From positions 1 to 6,953 of the forward strand of contig JAGAPM010000337.1 in the NCBI GenBank assembly GCA_017623265.1: a DNA stretch of 6,953 nucleotides. The letters run 5' to 3'. The DNA comes from Lentisphaeria bacterium. Its GTDB lineage: Bacteria; Verrucomicrobiota; Lentisphaeria; Victivallales; UBA1829. This document shows, piece by piece, positions 6,137 to 6,953 of the stretch. The notes under the pieces were generated by a model. It ran no database searches. It was not told where the DNA came from and worked only from the letters and a program-made list of their open reading frames with translations. A program made the position numbers and the translations under genes. Each line of letters starts with the position of its first letter. Within the stretch, counting starts at the first letter, position 1.

Positions 6137-6895
6137 TTATTTTTGTTTCTTATTTCCGTCCAACTTCCTGATAACTTCAATACCAAAAAGATCCGGTTCA
6201 ATATACTTTTTCAAGACTTCCGGAGGGACCACCCGCCGGATCCGCTCCCAGTCACGTTCGGTAAACTCATGCCACGGGCAAAGCGGATGCTTCAAAAATT
6301 CCGGTCTGCGTGAGACCAGCACACTCCAATCGTGGTTCCGGCATCTGGCACCATGATCCGGATAAGTCAGCTTTTTGAGGTCTTTATCTGAAAGCATGAC
6401 CTTGTGATCCAGCAGCCAATTACCGAACTGCTCCTGACTTTCGCAAGCACGGATCGTATATTCCGGCGCCCATTCGATCTCTCTGCCGAACATCTCCGGC
6501 GTGATCGTTTTGTTTTCCACAGCTTTCAGCAGCACATCTTCCGGACAATATTGAAGGTATCCCGGGTAAAAGAATGCAACTTCCAGCCATTCCAAGGCGC
6601 TCAATTTTCCGGGCGAAAAAGCCGGATGCCGGATCATATCTTCATTTTCGATCAGCAGGAAAGCCCAATCCGAACCATTCAGGCGTCCGAAATCGAAATA
6701 TTGTTCCACTTCATCACTCACCGGGGCATAGGCAAGAACAGGACACCAGCTATCCGTCTCCAACATCTGCCAGTCTTCGTGATCAGCCCCGCTCTTTACA
6801 GCCTCCTCATAAAACTTTTGGACACAGGAAATTACATCATAACTCTCCCCTCGATCCACGATTTCCTCAAACAATCTGTTCAAGTCAACTTTCAT
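6137..6895 (-). CDS. W-rich protein A (paralogue of protein B), function unknown
   Basis: A 252-residue soluble protein, no signal peptide. It aligns by eye with protein B over most of its length: VDLNRLFEEIVD (3-14), DHEDWQMLETDSW (38-50), NWLLDHKVMLSDKDLKKL (159-176) and a final HDWSVLVSRRPEF...CPWHEFTERDW unit (188-216). At least two helical units fit a loose W..LL....P......C-P pattern: DWAFLLIENEDMI (76-88) and DWSVLVSRRPEFLKHPLCPW (189-208). Compared with B it carries a short insertion, TYPDHGARCRNH (177-188). No catalytic motif is visible, and a repeat-based binding role is inferred. AAGGAG with a 7-nt spacer supports the ATG at 6895. The gene ends 10 nt before the PBP-like gene, whose ribosome site includes this TAA, so the two are surely co-translated from one mRNA. 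Confidence 0.82.
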   Translation of the reverse strand: MKVDLNRLFEEIVDRGESYDVISCVQKFYEEAVKSGADHEDWQMLETDSWCPVLAYAPVSDEVEQYFDFGRLNGSDWAFLLIENEDMIRHPAFSPGKLSALEWLEVAFFYPGYLQYCPEDVLLKAVENKTITPEMFGREIEWAPEYTIRACESQEQFGNWLLDHKVMLSDKDLKKLTYPDHGARCRNHDWSVLVSRRPEFLKHPLCPWHEFTERDWERIRRVVPPEVLKKYIEPDLFGIEVIRKLDGNKKQK

Positions 6896-6953
6896 TGCAC
6901 TTCTCCTTCTGCGCCCCTACTTTTTTCAAGCGTGAGCGATACCAATTTACATC
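6892..6953 (-). CDS. Possible 3' end of an upstream gene (frame uncertain)
   Basis: Two minus-strand frames stay open from the window edge into the start of protein A. One gives CKLVSLTLEKSRGAEGEVQ and stops at 6894-6892, forming an ATGA overlap with the ATG of protein A, the same arrangement as at 4292-4295. The other gives DVNWYRSRLKKVGAQKEKCN and stops at 6887-6885. The segment is too short to choose between them, and it may simply be leader sequence. No clear promoter is visible here, which favours an operon continuing from the right. Confidence 0.3.
   Translation of the reverse strand, partial: CKLVSLTLEKSRGAEGEVQ
6903..6908 (-). promoter_or_regulatory. Ribosome binding site of W-rich protein A
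   Basis: The minus strand reads AAGGAG at about 6908-6903, 7 nt before the ATG at 6895. This near-consensus site fixes the start of protein A. Similar sites precede the PBP-like gene (AAGGA), protein B (AAGGAGAG) and the phosphatase (AAGGAG), so the whole cluster is set up for efficient translation. Confidence 0.75.

Noticed and set aside
5083..6171. A 362-codon plus-strand frame opposite the PBP-like gene
   Set aside because: The translation is Phe/Arg/His-rich shadow sequence. The minus frame has a membrane helix, PBP motifs and a good ribosome site.

Overview
The window is a bacterial fragment in which every gene I can support lies on the minus strand, so it reads right to left. No rRNA, tRNA, CRISPR array, insertion sequence or phage structural gene is visible. 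The mix suggests the Lentisphaerota (Victivallis-like) or a related PVC-group gut bacterium: a hypothetical glycosidase of the GHL6 type, a zinc-ligand-less medium-chain dehydrogenase, and small Trp-rich proteins like the W-repeat proteins I associate with that group. This is inference from gene content, not a taxonomic marker.

Right block (6953 to about 3411): a tight co-directional cluster with strong Shine-Dalgarno sites. In order of transcription it holds a possible 3' tail of an upstream gene; W-rich protein A (6895-6137); a one-pass membrane protein resembling a shortened class B penicillin-binding protein without its catalytic motifs (6126-5089); W-rich protein B, a paralogue of A (5065-4292); a dual-specificity/tyrosine-phosphatase-like protein with an intact CX5R loop (4295-3810, ATGA overlap with B); and a small acidic protein (3736-3485) whose true start may be hidden by a one-base frameshift. 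A strong intrinsic terminator (3461-3411) closes the unit.

Left block (about 3390 to 1): a promoter with a perfect TATAAT drives a medium-chain dehydrogenase (3328-2294). A 316-bp gap with a candidate promoter and inverted repeats follows, then a 646-residue predicted glycoside hydrolase (1977-37), then the first three codons of another gene with a good ribosome binding site (ATG at 9-7). The left block looks like sugar metabolism: a glycosidase plus an oxidoreductase acting on a sugar or sugar-derived alcohol.

The right block is the least explained part. Two related W-rich proteins flank a membrane-anchored PBP-like pseudoenzyme and are coupled to a protein phosphatase. This could be a cell-envelope or signalling module. 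I do not recognise it as a described system, and its joint function is not shown by the sequence.
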